DNA from: Paenibacillus catalpae
GTDB taxonomy: Bacteria > Bacillota > Bacilli > Paenibacillales > Paenibacillaceae
Direction of reading: 5' to 3'
NCBI RefSeq assembly: GCF_900112695.1
Contig: NZ_FOMT01000001.1
Span: 1,054,001-1,118,000 of the forward strand
DNA: 64,000 nt
In this document: piece after piece, positions 7,521-17,443 of the stretch
Layout: every line of letters begins with the position of its first letter
How positions within the stretch are numbered: the first letter of the stretch is position 1
The notes under the pieces: generated by a model
The model's database searches: none
Told to the model about the DNA's origin: nothing
The model's input: the letters and a program-made list of their open reading frames with translations, nothing else
Made by a program: the position numbers and the translations under genes

Positions 7521-10241
7521 TTGGCTAAGAAAAGACGGAAGAAGAAATCAATCGCGACTCAATTAAAATATGAAGTTTATGGTATTTTACTTATAACCGT
7601 ATCGGTTATTGCTTTATCGGGAGAGGCAACAGTTGGACGCTCTTTGTCCAAGCTGTTTGGCTTATTCCTGGGTAAGTTTTATTTTGTGTTGGCACTGGTC
7701 GGCATCTATGTCGGACTAGTTGTAATGGTAAAAAGGGCTTGGCCGCGCGGTTGGACCAATCGGCGGACAGGCCTGCTTGTGTTTGTTCTGGCTCTGACAT
7801 TATCCAGCAGTATTGCTGAAATCGACCGCAAGCTTCTTCCGACAGCAGATCTGACAGGAAGGGCTATTTTGCATCAGCTTACCACCGACATGAGTGATGA
7901 GCTGCTGACATTCAACGGCACCGACGACAGACCGATCAGCCAGCGCGCAATCAGCGGCGGTTATATAGGCGCCATTGAGTATTCCATGCTATTTTCGCTG
8001 TTTGGCTATTTCGGCTCAAAGCTGATCGCCGGCGTGATGTATGCGATCTCGATTATGCTTCTCACGGGCAAATCGTATGTTGAACTGGCCCGAATCGGAA
8101 GAGACAAGACAATCCGGCTGTATAAGCTGCTCTCAGCGAAATGGTCGAAGGGAGCATCGCTTCGAAGCGCAGCAAAAGCCAAGTCCTCCAAAGCAGTGCA
8201 GCCTCCTGTATTCGTCCAATCTGACGCCATCGACGACGATGACGATGATGACTACGCGGCAGCGTTGCCGCCAAGAAGGAAGAAATCTCTCTTCTTCTCA
8301 TGGAGAAATCAGGAGCAGAGCAGTGAACAGGAGCCGCAGTCTGCCCAGGACGACTGGTCCATGAATGAAGAGCATTACCATGGAGGGCATGACAATAGCG
8401 TTAAGCCACATTGGGCAAATACCCCGGATTGGGATGATGAGTGGGACCGCAACGGTGAAGTCGGCTCAGTAGCTAAGCAGCAGGGAGATGAGCTCCCGCC
8501 TTGGGAGCAGCAGCCTGAACGAGAAAATATGGCCCCTGTTTATCCAGCTTATAATGAGTTAGAGGAAGACGAGGAGCCTGCCGTCATTACAAGAATTGTA
8601 CCTCGTGCAGATACATATGAAGACGAAGCGCAAGATGATTATGTTACACTTCCAGCTGATCCGGCTCGTTACGGCGAAGAATACGATGAGATTGACCCGG
8701 AACCTGCAATGGCGGTAGATCTCAATAGTGAGGATTTCACTGAAGAGAATACGAAGGAAAAAGCAGAAGCGGCAACAACGCCAGTACACCAACCGGCCTC
8801 AGATGTACCGGTGAAAAAACCGTATTTGCTTCCGCCGTTTTCGCTGCTTGCCAAACCAAGCTTGATGGCAAGAGGCGGTGACGGCGCAGATGCCATGGAT
8901 TCGAAGCGTAAGCTCGAAGCCACTCTGGAAAGCTTTGGTGTCAAGGCCAAGGTGCTCGATGTGGTGCGCGGGCCGGCTGTTACGCGCTATGAGGTTCAGC
9001 CTGCGTCAGGCGTGAAGGTAAGCCGGATCGTAAGCCTGACGGATGATATCGCTTTGGCCTTGGCAGCGAAGGATATCCGGATGGAGGCCCCGATTCCAGG
9101 TAAATCGGCGATCGGAATCGAGGTTCCGAATATGGAAGTATCGATGGTGACCATGCGCGAAGTGATGGAGACCACCACTTTCCACAATGCGCCTTCCAAG
9201 CTGTCGATTGCCTTTGGCCGGGATATTTCCGGTCAGCCGATAATCGGCAACCTGGCAAGAATGCCCCATCTGCTGGTAGCGGGTGCTACAGGATCAGGCA
9301 AGTCCGTTTGCATTAACGGCATTATTACCAGTATCTTGTACAAGGCTGCTCCGGATGAAGTTAAGTTTCTGATGGTCGACCCGAAGATGGTTGAATTAAA
9401 TGTTTATAATGGCATACCGCATTTGCTCGCGCCGGTTGTTACCGATCCGAGACGGGCGGCACTTGCCTTGAAGAAAATTGTTGTTGAGATGGAGAAGCGT
9501 TATGAATTGTTCTCCAAATCCGCTACCCGTAACATTGAAGGCTACAACGCTCTGATGGCTGAAAATCCAAAAGCCGTGCTTCCGTATATCGTCGTCATTG
9601 TCGACGAGCTTGCCGATCTGATGATGGTAGCCTCTAATGACGTGGAGGATTCCATTGCAAGGCTTGCGCAAATGGCGCGGGCCGCAGGTATCCATCTTAT
9701 TATCGCTACGCAGCGCCCTTCCGTAGACGTCATTACAGGCGTCATCAAGGCTAATATCCCATCCCGGATTGCTTTTGGCGTATCCTCGCAGGTCGATTCG
9801 CGCACGATTCTGGATATGGTTGGAGCAGAAAAGCTGCTCGGCCGCGGAGATATGCTGTATCTGCCGGTTGGGATGTCGAAGCCAATCCGCGTACAAGGTG
9901 CCTTTTTATCCGATCAGGAAGTCGAGGCGCTCGTGGAGTATGCAAGAGGCCAGGCCGAAGCGGAATACAAAGAGGATCTGGTGCCCGAGGTGGAAGAAGA
10001 ATCAGCAGATCCGGAAGAAATTGTGGACGAGCTTTATGATCAGGCCGTGCAAATTGTACTTGAAGCCAAGCAGGCTTCGGTATCGCTTCTCCAGCGCCGT
10101 ATGCGGGTTGGTTATACCCGGGCGGCAAGGCTTGTAGACCAGATGGAAGCACGCGGCATTGTTGGTCCATATGAAGGCAGCAAACCTAGAGAAGTATTGA
10201 TGTCCATGGAGCAGTATCAGGCTAGCCGAATTCCTTCCTGA
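7521..10241 (+). CDS. spoIIIE: DNA translocase FtsK/SpoIIIE
   Basis: Membrane-anchored hexameric DNA pump that clears chromosomal DNA through the division or sporulation septum. I choose TTG at 7521 (ribosome site AGAGGTGA; N-terminus [10 protein letters not shown]), giving 906 residues. Layout: basic N-terminus, about four membrane segments within residues 20-190, a long acidic Asp/Glu/Pro-rich linker (about 220-440) including a run of Asp codons near 8236, then the RecA-like motor with Walker A GATGSGKS near residue 590 and Walker [11 protein letters not shown]. The C-terminal winged-helix gamma domain ([20 protein letters not shown]) reads KOPS/SRS DNA sequences. The linker makes it longer than the B. 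subtilis protein (about 790). Confidence 0.95.
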   Translation: MAKKRRKKKSIATQLKYEVYGILLITVSVIALSGEATVGRSLSKLFGLFLGKFYFVLALVGIYVGLVVMVKRAWPRGWTNRRTGLLVFVLALTLSSSIAEIDRKLLPTADLTGRAILHQLTTDMSDELLTFNGTDDRPISQRAISGGYIGAIEYSMLFSLFGYFGSKLIAGVMYAISIMLLTGKSYVELARIGRDKTIRLYKLLSAKWSKGASLRSAAKAKSSKAVQPPVFVQSDAIDDDDDDDYAAALPPRRKKSLFFSWRNQEQSSEQEPQSAQDDWSMNEEHYHGGHDNSVKPHWANTPDWDDEWDRNGEVGSVAKQQGDELPPWEQQPERENMAPVYPAYNELEEDEEPAVITRIVPRADTYEDEAQDDYVTLPADPARYGEEYDEIDPEPAMAVDLNSEDFTEENTKEKAEAATTPVHQPASDVPVKKPYLLPPFSLLAKPSLMARGGDGADAMDSKRKLEATLESFGVKAKVLDVVRGPAVTRYEVQPASGVKVSRIVSLTDDIALALAAKDIRMEAPIPGKSAIGIEVPNMEVSMVTMREVMETTTFHNAPSKLSIAFGRDISGQPIIGNLARMPHLLVAGATGSGKSVCINGIITSILYKAAPDEVKFLMVDPKMVELNVYNGIPHLLAPVVTDPRRAALALKKIVVEMEKRYELFSKSATRNIEGYNALMAENPKAVLPYIVVIVDELADLMMVASNDVEDSIARLAQMARAAGIHLIIATQRPSVDVITGVIKANIPSRIAFGVSSQVDSRTILDMVGAEKLLGRGDMLYLPVGMSKPIRVQGAFLSDQEVEALVEYARGQAEAEYKEDLVPEVEEESADPEEIVDELYDQAVQIVLEAKQASVSLLQRRMRVGYTRAARLVDQMEARGIVGPYEGSKPREVLMSMEQYQASRIPS

Positions 10242-10262
10242 CCCGTGCTCGTTAATCGATAA

Positions 10263-10293
10263 TGAATAGAAGCAGGAATCCCTTCTCATACTA
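10263..10293 (+). promoter_or_regulatory. Near-consensus sigma-G promoter of sleB
   Basis: TGAATA (10263-10268), an 18-base spacer and CATACTA (10287-10293) match the forespore sigma-G consensus closely. sleB belongs to the sigma-G regulon in B. subtilis, so sequence and context agree. Confidence 0.7.
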
Positions 10294-10350
10294 GAGTTAG
10301 GTAACGCAGCTAATCGCGAACTAACTTGCAAGAGAAAGGCAGATTGCTAA

Positions 10351-11142
10351 ATGAGAAATCGATTAATTGTCGTGACTACCATCATCGTGACGGTGTTGTT
10401 CGGAATGTATTCCCTACAGCGGTACACGAAAGATGATGCAGAAGCAACGTTCAGCAATGCTACTTTAACGGTAGGATCCTCTGGTCAGGATGTATATGAA
10501 CTGCAGGGAAGGCTTAAACACTTAGGCTATTATAACGGTGCGATTGACGGAAGCTTCGGCACAAGCACCAAAAATGCGGTGACCTGGTTCCAATGGAAGT
10601 TCGGAATGAAATCCGACGGTGTTGTAGGGGCAAAGACAAAGCTTAAGCTTTGGGAAGCAACGAAGAACTGGAAGCCGACTGCAGCGGATTCAGGAAGCAC
10701 TTCCGGTGGTTCGGGCAGCAGTAACAGCGGTTCGGATTCCGGTTCCTCGAGCGGCAGCACACCTGCCAAGTCGAATAACCTGGGTCTTTCTGAAAGTGAT
10801 CTGAAAATCATGGCGAATGCCGTGTACGGAGAATCGCGAGGGGAACCTTATGTAGGACAAGTCGCCGTTGCTGCCGTTATCTTGAACCGTGTGAAGTCGC
10901 CGAGCTTCCCGAATACAGTATCGGGTGTTATTTTCCAGCCTCTCGCTTTCACAGCGGTTGCCGACGGTCAAATTTGGCTGACTCCTAATGAATCTGCGCG
11001 TAAAGCTGTACAGGATGCTATTAATGGTTGGGATCCGACAGGCGGCTGTACCTACTACTTTAACCCGGAGACGGCAACGTCCAAATGGATCTGGTCCAGA
11101 CCGCAAGTGAAGACGATTGGCAAGCATATCTTCTGTATGTAA
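10351..11142 (+). CDS. sleB: Spore cortex-lytic enzyme SleB
   Basis: Lytic transglycosylase made in the forespore and used at germination to degrade muramic-lactam cortex peptidoglycan. The 263-residue protein has an N-terminal export/anchor segment (about 5-22) and a peptidoglycan-binding PG_1 domain (about 43-102, LTVGSSGQDVYELQGRLKHL). A Ser/Gly-rich linker (about 113-140) joins it to the Hydrolase_2 catalytic domain, with catalytic Glu161 in YGESRGE. A near-perfect sigma-G promoter precedes it and a strong terminator follows. No ypeB partner is adjacent, unlike the usual sleB-ypeB pair, so this may be a SleB paralogue; Hydrolase_2 function is firm. Confidence 0.88.
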   Translation: MRNRLIVVTTIIVTVLFGMYSLQRYTKDDAEATFSNATLTVGSSGQDVYELQGRLKHLGYYNGAIDGSFGTSTKNAVTWFQWKFGMKSDGVVGAKTKLKLWEATKNWKPTAADSGSTSGGSGSSNSGSDSGSSSGSTPAKSNNLGLSESDLKIMANAVYGESRGEPYVGQVAVAAVILNRVKSPSFPNTVSGVIFQPLAFTAVADGQIWLTPNESARKAVQDAINGWDPTGGCTYYFNPETATSKWIWSRPQVKTIGKHIFCM

Positions 11143-11150
11143 CGCTAAAA

Positions 11151-11194
11151 AGAAGCAGCCTTTCTGCCTTGGGCAGGCAGGTTGCTTCTTCCAT
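11151..11194 (+). terminator. Rho-independent terminator after sleB
   Basis: Long imperfect stem AGAAGCAGCC...CTGCC (from 11151) with GGCAGGCAGGTTGCTTCT (to 11189), followed by TTCCATTTC. Confidence 0.75.
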
Positions 11195-11278
11195 TTCGTA
11201 TCGGTTAGAATGGTATAGGAAGCATGAAAATGGAATACATTTACTATATTCCATTTCACTCGGAAGGAGCAAACGGAA

Positions 11279-12553
11279 GTGACATTATTCGAAAGAGGGC
11301 AAGTAGGCCGGATCAGGCTTCATGTAATGCCAACCAAGCGGTTCAAGACGTTTGCGATATCGTTGTTCGCCGGACTGCCTTTATCGGAAGATGCTGTAAC
11401 AAAAACCGCACTCGCCCCGTTTGTACTGCGCCGCGGGACGGTGTCTACACCTGAGACCAAGGCATTCCGCGAGAGGCTAGATGATTTGTATGGCGCCGGA
11501 TTCGGCTTTGATGTATATAAAAGAGGCGATTCTCAAATCGTTCAATTCCGCATGGATGTCATTAATGATCAATTCGTATCGTCAGATGTTCCGCTGCTGA
11601 GCTCATCCCTGCGATTCCTTGGTGAGGTAGTCACTGAACCGGTCACGGAGGATGGCGTATTCCGCCGCAAATATGTGGACGCCGAGAAGCAAACCTTGAC
11701 CAAAAGACTGGAATCGATTGTGAATGATAAGATTCGATATGCGGCTGAACGCTGCATGGAGGAAATGTGCGCGGATGAGCCTTACCGTCTGCACCCGCTT
11801 GGCAAGCTGGATGAGATCAGCTCCATAACGCCTGAATCTTTATACAGTCAATATAAACAGTGGCTTAGAGAAGCTGCTTTTGATTTATATGTCGTTGGCG
11901 ACACAACGATGGAGGAAGTGGCAGCTCTTGCGAAGGAAGCTTTCCGTATTGAGGACGGCACTCCCGCAAGCTATTCTGTTCCATCCATCAGCCATGAAGT
12001 CCGTAATGTTAAGAACATTGTTGAACGTATGGATGTTAACCAGGGCAAACTGAACCTTGGGCTGCGAACCAATGTGGGCTATGGTGATGAGGATTACGCA
12101 GCTTCCTTGATGTATAACGGCATACTTGGCGGTTATCCGCATTCCAAGCTGTTTCTGAATGTCCGGGAGAAAGAGAGCCTCGCTTATTATGCGGCTTCCA
12201 GATTGGATGGTCATAAAGGACTGCTTACGATACAATCCGGCATCGAGATTGCTAACCATGAGAAAGCGGTCACTATTATCAAGGAGCAGCTTGAAAGCAT
12301 GAGGCAAGGCCAGCTTACGGATCTGGAGATGAACCAGACGAAAGCGATGATTGCCAATCATCTTAGAGAGCTGCAGGACTCCGCTTACGAGATGATTGCT
12401 TATGACTTCAATGCTGTATTGTCCGGCAAGGAAAGAACAGCACAGCAGCTGCTGGATCAGATTGAAGCGGTAACGGCAGCGGATATCGTCCGGGTTGCGA
12501 ATTTGGTGCAGCTCGATACGATTTACTTTCTGCGCGACCAGAAGGAGGCTTAA
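11279..12553 (+). CDS. ymfF: M16 family peptidase-like protein YmfF (inactive-type subunit)
   Basis: Insulinase-fold protein of 424 residues, partner of YmfH. The N-terminal half resembles the M16 domain but lacks the HxxEH zinc motif; at the corresponding place it reads APFVLRRGT. The pair therefore looks like the catalytic/non-catalytic M16 heterodimer seen in mitochondrial and Sphingomonas processing peptidases. Starts at GTG 11279 behind GGAAGGAG, and its stop overlaps the ymfH ATG by one base, supporting co-translation. Substrate unknown; the operon with an SDR and RodZ suggests an envelope-related role. Confidence 0.88.
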   Translation: MTLFERGQVGRIRLHVMPTKRFKTFAISLFAGLPLSEDAVTKTALAPFVLRRGTVSTPETKAFRERLDDLYGAGFGFDVYKRGDSQIVQFRMDVINDQFVSSDVPLLSSSLRFLGEVVTEPVTEDGVFRRKYVDAEKQTLTKRLESIVNDKIRYAAERCMEEMCADEPYRLHPLGKLDEISSITPESLYSQYKQWLREAAFDLYVVGDTTMEEVAALAKEAFRIEDGTPASYSVPSISHEVRNVKNIVERMDVNQGKLNLGLRTNVGYGDEDYAASLMYNGILGGYPHSKLFLNVREKESLAYYAASRLDGHKGLLTIQSGIEIANHEKAVTIIKEQLESMRQGQLTDLEMNQTKAMIANHLRELQDSAYEMIAYDFNAVLSGKERTAQQLLDQIEAVTAADIVRVANLVQLDTIYFLRDQKEA

Positions 12554-13848
12554 TGGCAATGGAGACACTCGACTACAAAGGCGTTCAGGAAACGCTATAC
12601 CGCGAAGTGCTGGATAACGGCCTCGAAGTGATCGTCCTGCCGAAGGAAGGCTTCCAGAAGACCTACGCCACATTTGCGACCAAATACGGTTCTGTTGATA
12701 ATAAATTTGCGGTAGGCAATGAAGAACCTGTTCGTGTTCCGGACGGGATTGCGCATTTTCTAGAGCACAAAATGTTCGAAGAACCAACAGGTGATATATT
12801 CGCGACCTTTGCGTCGCAAGGCGCTTCGGCGAATGCATTTACAAGCTTCGACCGTACGGTTTATTTGTTCTCGGCAACGGAGCAGATACCGGCTAACCTT
12901 GAAACCTTGATCAACTTTGTTCAGAATCCTTATTTTACGGACACAAATGTGGATAAGGAAAAGGGCATTATCGAACAAGAGATCAATATGTACAAAGACA
13001 ATCCGGATTGGCGTGTTTATTTTGGCCTGATTGATGCCATGTATCACACTCATCCGATTCACATCGATATTGCCGGTACGGTGGAGTCGATTTATCAGAT
13101 CGACAAGGAAACCTTGTACCGCTGTTATGAAACCTTCTACCATCCGTCCAATATGCTGCTGTTTGTCGTCGGCGGGGTGAAGGCGGAAGAAGTATTCGAG
13201 CTGGTCCGCAACAATCAGGCAAGCAAGAATTTCAAACCGCAAGGGGAGATCAAACGTTTCTTCGAGCATGAACCGGAGAGCGTGAAGACCCCAAGGAAAG
13301 TGACTAAGCTGGCTGTATCGCTTCCGAAGGTGATGTTTGGCTTCAAGGAAAAGAAAGCGGGGCTTTCCGGGGAAGCGCTTATGCGCCATGAAGTTACTTC
13401 CAAACTTATGCTTGATGCTTTGTTTGGCGCAAGTTCCGCTTTGTATCAGGATTTGTATGAGCAAAATTTAATCTCCGATTCGTTCGGAACGGAATTTAAT
13501 GTAAGCACGGATTATGCCTTCTCGGTTATTGGCGGGGACACGCCTGATCCGGATGAATTGCTAAGCAGAATTCGTACGGCTGTTGAAGAAGCTCTCCGCA
13601 CGGGGGTTGAACCTGCGGCGTTTGAGCGGTCCAAGCGGAAGAAAATTGGCGGATATTTGCGGATGCTGAACTCCCCTGAAGCAATTGCCGGTGAATTTAC
13701 CCGTTACCGGTTTCGTGACAGCGATATGTTTGATTTACTGTCGTTATATGAGAACAGTACGCTGGAGCAGGTTAACGAACGGCTCCGCGAGCATTTCGAT
13801 TTTAATCAATTGGCGGTTTCGATCGTCGAGAAGCCGGACGGCAATTAA
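12553..13848 (+). CDS. ymfH: M16 family zinc metallopeptidase YmfH
   Basis: Insulinase/M16 zinc peptidase, 431 residues. The inverted zinc motif HFLEH is at residues 68-72, and the third-ligand region (KGIIEQEINMYKDNP) follows about 75 residues later. The C-terminal half is the second M16 domain. It overlaps ymfF upstream and ymfI downstream by one base each. Two in-frame ATGs (12553 and 12559) are possible starts; I use the first because it gives the coupling overlap. Substrate unknown. Confidence 0.9.
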   Translation: MAMETLDYKGVQETLYREVLDNGLEVIVLPKEGFQKTYATFATKYGSVDNKFAVGNEEPVRVPDGIAHFLEHKMFEEPTGDIFATFASQGASANAFTSFDRTVYLFSATEQIPANLETLINFVQNPYFTDTNVDKEKGIIEQEINMYKDNPDWRVYFGLIDAMYHTHPIHIDIAGTVESIYQIDKETLYRCYETFYHPSNMLLFVVGGVKAEEVFELVRNNQASKNFKPQGEIKRFFEHEPESVKTPRKVTKLAVSLPKVMFGFKEKKAGLSGEALMRHEVTSKLMLDALFGASSALYQDLYEQNLISDSFGTEFNVSTDYAFSVIGGDTPDPDELLSRIRTAVEEALRTGVEPAAFERSKRKKIGGYLRMLNSPEAIAGEFTRYRFRDSDMFDLLSLYENSTLEQVNERLREHFDFNQLAVSIVEKPDGN

Positions 13849-14594
13849 TGAAGCCATTCAAACAAATGACGGTGTTAATAACCGGGGGAAGCCGGGGCAT
13901 CGGCGCTGCGATCGCGCAGCGCTTTGCCGCGGAGGGGCTTAACATCGTCATTCATTACCGGGAGTCGCATGAAGCGGCTAACGAAACAGCAAGAGCATGC
14001 ATGCGGCTTGGCGCGAATGTGATGACGATTTCTGCCGATCTGCGATCAAAAGAGCAGCTCATGCGAATGAAAGAGAAGCTGGAAGCCCATGATATGCTTC
14101 CGGATATCCTTGTCAATAATGGCGGAATTTCGCATTATGGCATGCTGATGGATGTAACGGAGCAGGAATGGGACGATGTCATGGCCGTCAACTTGAAAGG
14201 TATGTTTTTGTCCAGTCAGTTGTTTATGCCGAATATGATTTCAAACCGGTTTGGCCGGATTATTAATGTTTCCTCCATCTGGGGCATGTCAGGAGCATCT
14301 TGTGAAGTGCTGTACTCCACCACCAAAGGCGGAATGAATGCCTTTACGAAGGCTCTTGCAAAAGAACTGGCGCCATCCGGCGTTACCGTTAACGCGGTTG
14401 CACCCGGAGCGGTGGATACGAAGATGATGAGCGGCTTTAACGATGAAGAGAAGGCGGCATTGGAGCAGGAAATTCCGCTCGGTCGTTTTGGACAACCTGA
14501 TGAAGTCGCGTCGCTGGTCTATTTCTTGTCATTGCCTGAATCTTCCTACATAACAGGTCAAGTGATCAGTCCCAACGGCGGCTGGCATACATAA
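13848..14594 (+). CDS. ymfI: Short-chain dehydrogenase/reductase YmfI (3-oxoacyl-ACP reductase-like)
   Basis: NAD(P)-dependent SDR of 248 residues. Cofactor loop TGGSRGIG near residue 12, NNGG in place of the common NNAG, catalytic Ser in NVSSIW, Tyr-x3-Lys in YSTTK, and the C-terminal GQVISPNGGWHT typical of FabG-like enzymes. It is the third gene of the ymfF-ymfH-ymfI string, overlapping ymfH by one base. The FabG-like annotation is by fold; the true substrate is not established. Confidence 0.9.
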   Translation: MKPFKQMTVLITGGSRGIGAAIAQRFAAEGLNIVIHYRESHEAANETARACMRLGANVMTISADLRSKEQLMRMKEKLEAHDMLPDILVNNGGISHYGMLMDVTEQEWDDVMAVNLKGMFLSSQLFMPNMISNRFGRIINVSSIWGMSGASCEVLYSTTKGGMNAFTKALAKELAPSGVTVNAVAPGAVDTKMMSGFNDEEKAALEQEIPLGRFGQPDEVASLVYFLSLPESSYITGQVISPNGGWHT

Positions 14595-14696
14595 TCAACA
14601 CGTTTTAACGTATAATCCTTTTCGCCTCTACGCAGAATAACATTTGTTGAGTGCTACACTCTTCTCAAATTGTACTTATCCAGGAGGCGAAATAAC

Positions 14697-14948
14697 ATGT
14701 CTAATGTCCTTTCTAATTTCGACAATTGGAAAGAATTTTTGTCGGATCGCGTGGCACAAGCCAAAAACAATGGGATGTCTGAAGAAACCATTAAAAATTT
14801 GGCCTTTGAGATTGGTTCTTTCCTTGATGAAAAGGTTGATCCTAAAAATGAGCAGCAACGCGTACTGAAGCAGCTATGGGACGCTGGCGATGAGCATGAG
14901 CGCAAAACCGTAGCCGGTCTGATGGTGAAGCTGGTCGAACAAACTTAA
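14697..14948 (+). CDS. ymfJ: DUF3243 protein (YmfJ family)
   Basis: Small, charged, mostly helical protein of 83 residues (MSNVLSNFDNWKEFLSDRV at the start), matching the DUF3243 family found at this locus in Bacillales. No membrane segment or catalytic motif. ATG 14697 has a strong ribosome site (AGGAGGCGA); the frame is open further upstream but this start gives the family length. A terminator follows at once, so it is probably a single-gene unit or the end of the ymf operon. Function unknown. Confidence 0.85.
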   Translation: MSNVLSNFDNWKEFLSDRVAQAKNNGMSEETIKNLAFEIGSFLDEKVDPKNEQQRVLKQLWDAGDEHERKTVAGLMVKLVEQT

Positions 14949-14964
14949 CAGGTCTGGCATCTGA

Positions 14965-14997
14965 AGAAAAGCCTCCCCATTTGGAGGCTTTTCTGCA
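14965..14997 (+). terminator. Rho-independent terminator after DUF3243
   Basis: Perfect stem AGAAAAGCCTCC (14965-14976) with GGAGGCTTTTCT (14983-14994); the A-rich 5' arm and TTTTCT 3' arm make it potentially active in both directions. Confidence 0.85.
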
Positions 14998-15012
14998 ATG
15001 TCTGTGAATAGG

Positions 15013-15041
15013 TTGCAGGATTGTGACGAAAATTGTAGAAT
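15013..15041 (+). promoter_or_regulatory. Sigma-A promoter candidate for ymfK-rodZ-yajQ
   Basis: TTGCAG (15013-15018), exact 17-base spacer, TAGAAT (15036-15041), just after the terminator of the DUF3243 gene and 58 bases before ymfK. Confidence 0.6.
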
Positions 15042-15098
15042 AAATTTTTATAAGCGAGTCAATCAATTGGGATTGGTGACAACAAGGGACGGTGTGAA

Positions 15099-15872
15099 AT
15101 GGGATCAAAGCAGCAATACTATATGGAATACAAGATACATAAGAATCGGCCGGGCTTGCTTGGCGACATCGCATCACTGCTGGGGATGCTTGAAGTAAAT
15201 ATCATGACAATTAACGGTGTAGAGGACCGTACGCGTGGCATGCTGCTGCAAACCGATGACGAAGAAAAGATCGTCCTGCTCGGCAAAATGCTTCAGAAGG
15301 TTGATAACATTACCGTTAACAAGCTTCGTACACCTACGATCGTTGACATATTGGCAGTCCGTCACGGACGTTACATTGAACGCGATTCGGATGACCGTAA
15401 AACGTTCCGTTTTACAAGAGATGAACTAGGTATTTTGGTCGATTTTCTTGGGGAAGTGTTTAAACGTGACGGCAATCAGGTTATTGGTCTTCGTGGCATG
15501 CCTCGCGTAGGCAAGACGGAATCGATTATCGCAGGCAGTGTATGCTCGAATAAAAGATGGACCTTTGTATCGTCTACTTTGCTGAGACAAACGGTTCGAA
15601 GTCAGCTGTCCGAGGATGAAATGAACGATAACAACATCTTTATCATTGATGGAATTGTAAGCACAATCCGTTCTAACGAGAAGCATTATTCGCTGTTGCA
15701 GGAAATTATGGCGATGCCTTCAACGAAGGTGATTGAGCACCCGGATATTTTTATCAAGGAATCACAATTTGACTACAGCCATTTTGATATGATTATTGAG
15801 CTTCGTAACACACCAGACGAAGAAATTACATATGAATCATTCACGGCCAATTATTCGGATAATGAATTCTAG
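15099..15872 (+). CDS. ymfK: DUF3388 protein YmfK (ACT-like and P-loop-like)
   Basis: Protein of 257 residues typical of Bacillales. The N-terminal roughly 75 residues look like an ACT regulatory domain (YKIHKNRPGLLGDIASLLGM is the usual ACT opening). The rest contains GLRGMPRVGKTES, resembling a degenerate Walker A, and NNIFIIDGIV resembling a Walker B. Function is not known; the layout suggests a ligand-sensing nucleotide-binding protein. Followed closely by rodZ. Confidence 0.82.
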   Translation: MGSKQQYYMEYKIHKNRPGLLGDIASLLGMLEVNIMTINGVEDRTRGMLLQTDDEEKIVLLGKMLQKVDNITVNKLRTPTIVDILAVRHGRYIERDSDDRKTFRFTRDELGILVDFLGEVFKRDGNQVIGLRGMPRVGKTESIIAGSVCSNKRWTFVSSTLLRQTVRSQLSEDEMNDNNIFIIDGIVSTIRSNEKHYSLLQEIMAMPSTKVIEHPDIFIKESQFDYSHFDMIIELRNTPDEEITYESFTANYSDNEF

Positions 15873-15890
15873 CAGAGAGGAGTAGACCCC

Positions 15891-16826
15891 ATGTCAGATT
15901 TAGGAGCGTTGCTGCGTAAAGCAAGAGAAGAACACGGGCTAACGCTTGAAGATGTTCAAGAAACGACAAAAATACGCAAGCGCTACTTGGAAGCGATCGA
16001 AAGCGGCGACCATAGCGTCCTTCCGGGAACGTTCTATTTACGCGCTTTTGTTAAAAATTATTGTGATGCCGTAGGACTTGATTCGGATGAAGTGCTGCGT
16101 CTGTACCAGCATGAAATTCCTGCCTCGGTTACCGATCAGATTGTAGAAGCGGTGCCGACCAGACAGCCCAAGAGGGTGCAGAGCCGTTCCTCCGAGCGGA
16201 TCAGCAAGCTTGGCTTCAACGTGATGATGTGGTCCTTCCTGATTCTCATCGTAGTCGTTGTCTGGGTTTATTTCGTTAATCAGAAATCCGATGCTCCGAA
16301 AGAGATTGATAATACGAATATTACGGATCAGGCTTCGCCGGCTCCTCCAAGCCAGTCGCCAGATGGTGGAACAAACGGCGGAACGACTACGCCAACGGCC
16401 ACGCCTACACCTACGCCTAGCCAAGCGCCAACGACACTTACATTCTCGTCCAAGGTCGGCAAGGTTGATCATTATGATGTTGCGCCTGCAGGTGTCGTAC
16501 ATAAAGTGGAAATCAAGATTGCGGGCGGACCGAGCTGGACGGAAGTTCGTTCCGGCAGTTCATCCGGCAAGGCCACTATTTCGGAAACAGCACCGGACGG
16601 TTCGGTCTTTACTTATGATTTGGATCAGCCCTTGTACATCAACGTCGGGCGTGCCGATTTGACTGTTATCTCGGTAGACGGAGTACAAATTAATGACGGC
16701 GACCGCGCCGGTTCGAAGAAAATCCAGCTGAACCCTGCTGAGGGTGCAGCAGGCTCGGAAAGTCCGGAAGGTTCAGCGTCACCTGGGGATACGCAAGACA
16801 CGGGTAACGAACAAGGAACGGAATAG
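15891..16826 (+). CDS. rodZ: RodZ family cell-shape protein (YmfM)
   Basis: Membrane protein linking MreB filaments to the elongation machinery. The 311-residue product has a cytoplasmic helix-turn-helix (about 1-75: [20 protein letters not shown]), a basic juxtamembrane stretch, one membrane segment near residues 108-126 ([17 protein letters not shown]), a Pro/Thr-rich extracellular linker ([11 protein letters not shown]), and an outside DUF4115 beta domain. Ribosome site AGAGAGGAG. Gene order rodZ-(yajQ)-pgsA matches ymfM-pgsA of B. subtilis. The C-terminal tail is low-complexity Ser/Gly/Glu. Confidence 0.92.
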   Translation: MSDLGALLRKAREEHGLTLEDVQETTKIRKRYLEAIESGDHSVLPGTFYLRAFVKNYCDAVGLDSDEVLRLYQHEIPASVTDQIVEAVPTRQPKRVQSRSSERISKLGFNVMMWSFLILIVVVVWVYFVNQKSDAPKEIDNTNITDQASPAPPSQSPDGGTNGGTTTPTATPTPTPSQAPTTLTFSSKVGKVDHYDVAPAGVVHKVEIKIAGGPSWTEVRSGSSSGKATISETAPDGSVFTYDLDQPLYINVGRADLTVISVDGVQINDGDRAGSKKIQLNPAEGAAGSESPEGSASPGDTQDTGNEQGTE

Positions 16827-16850
16827 AACAAAGAGCGGAATAGAACAAAG
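16819..16850 (+). repeat. 15-bp direct repeat spanning the rodZ stop codon
   Basis: CGGAATAGAACAAAG occurs at 16819-16833 and again at 16836-16850, a 17-base period. The first copy carries the rodZ stop codon TAG; the second reproduces it in the leader of yajQ. It looks like a small tandem duplication. Confidence 0.8.
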
Positions 16851-16866
16851 GGAGAGTTGTATAAAG

Positions 16867-17358
16867 ATGAGTTCGGAAAGTTCATTTGATATTGTATCGA
16901 AGATGGATATGCAGGAGCTGAATAATGCCATTACGCAAGCGGAGCGGGAAATTGAGACACGCTTTGACTTTAAAGGAAGCAAGAGCAGCATTAAGCTCGA
17001 GAAAGAAGAGCTTGTCGTTGTTTCTGATGATGATTTCAAGCTCGAGAGCGTTCTTGATATTCTGAAGTCGAAGATGGTGAAACGCGGCGTTCCGATTAAA
17101 AACCTGGAATACGGCAAGATCGAATCGGCTTCCGCAAATACCGTTCGCCAACGGATTAAATTAAAGCAAGGCATCGAGCAAGACGATTCCAAAAAAATCA
17201 ATATTCTGATCCGCGACTCCAAGCTGAAGGTAAAAAGCCAGATTCAAGGCGATCAGATTCGTGTGACGGGTAAAAGCCGTGATGACTTGCAGGCGGTAAT
17301 GAATCTTCTTCGCGGAGCGGATCTGAAGATCGAGCTCCAGTTCACGAACTACCGTTAA
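16867..17358 (+). CDS. yajQ: YajQ family nucleotide-binding protein
   Basis: 163-residue protein of the YajQ/UPF0234 family, reported to bind nucleotides, tRNA or cyclic-di-GMP in other bacteria. Begins [21 protein letters not shown] and contains [11 protein letters not shown] and KMVKRGV, the family hallmarks; ends LQFTNYR. ATG 16867 behind GGGAGAG gives the exact family length, while the frame is open upstream into the rodZ end. Followed by a terminator. Confidence 0.92.
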   Translation: MSSESSFDIVSKMDMQELNNAITQAEREIETRFDFKGSKSSIKLEKEELVVVSDDDFKLESVLDILKSKMVKRGVPIKNLEYGKIESASANTVRQRIKLKQGIEQDDSKKINILIRDSKLKVKSQIQGDQIRVTGKSRDDLQAVMNLLRGADLKIELQFTNYR

Positions 17359-17380
17359 GCTGTTAAAATAAGCCTTTCCG

Positions 17381-17423
17381 GCCCTTCGCTGCTGCATCAT
17401 TAACGGCAGAAGAAGGGCTTTCG
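17381..17423 (+). terminator. Terminator after yajQ
   Basis: GCCCTTC (17381-17387) pairs with GAAGGGC (17412-17418), with an inner CTGC/GCAG helix, then CTTTC. Confidence 0.7.
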
Positions 17424-17443
17424 ATCTATGATGCTTTCGCATT

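Noticed and set aside
11885..12838. 317-codon minus-strand frame across ymfF and ymfH
   Set aside because: Shadow of two overlapping real genes; no start signal or recognisable domain.
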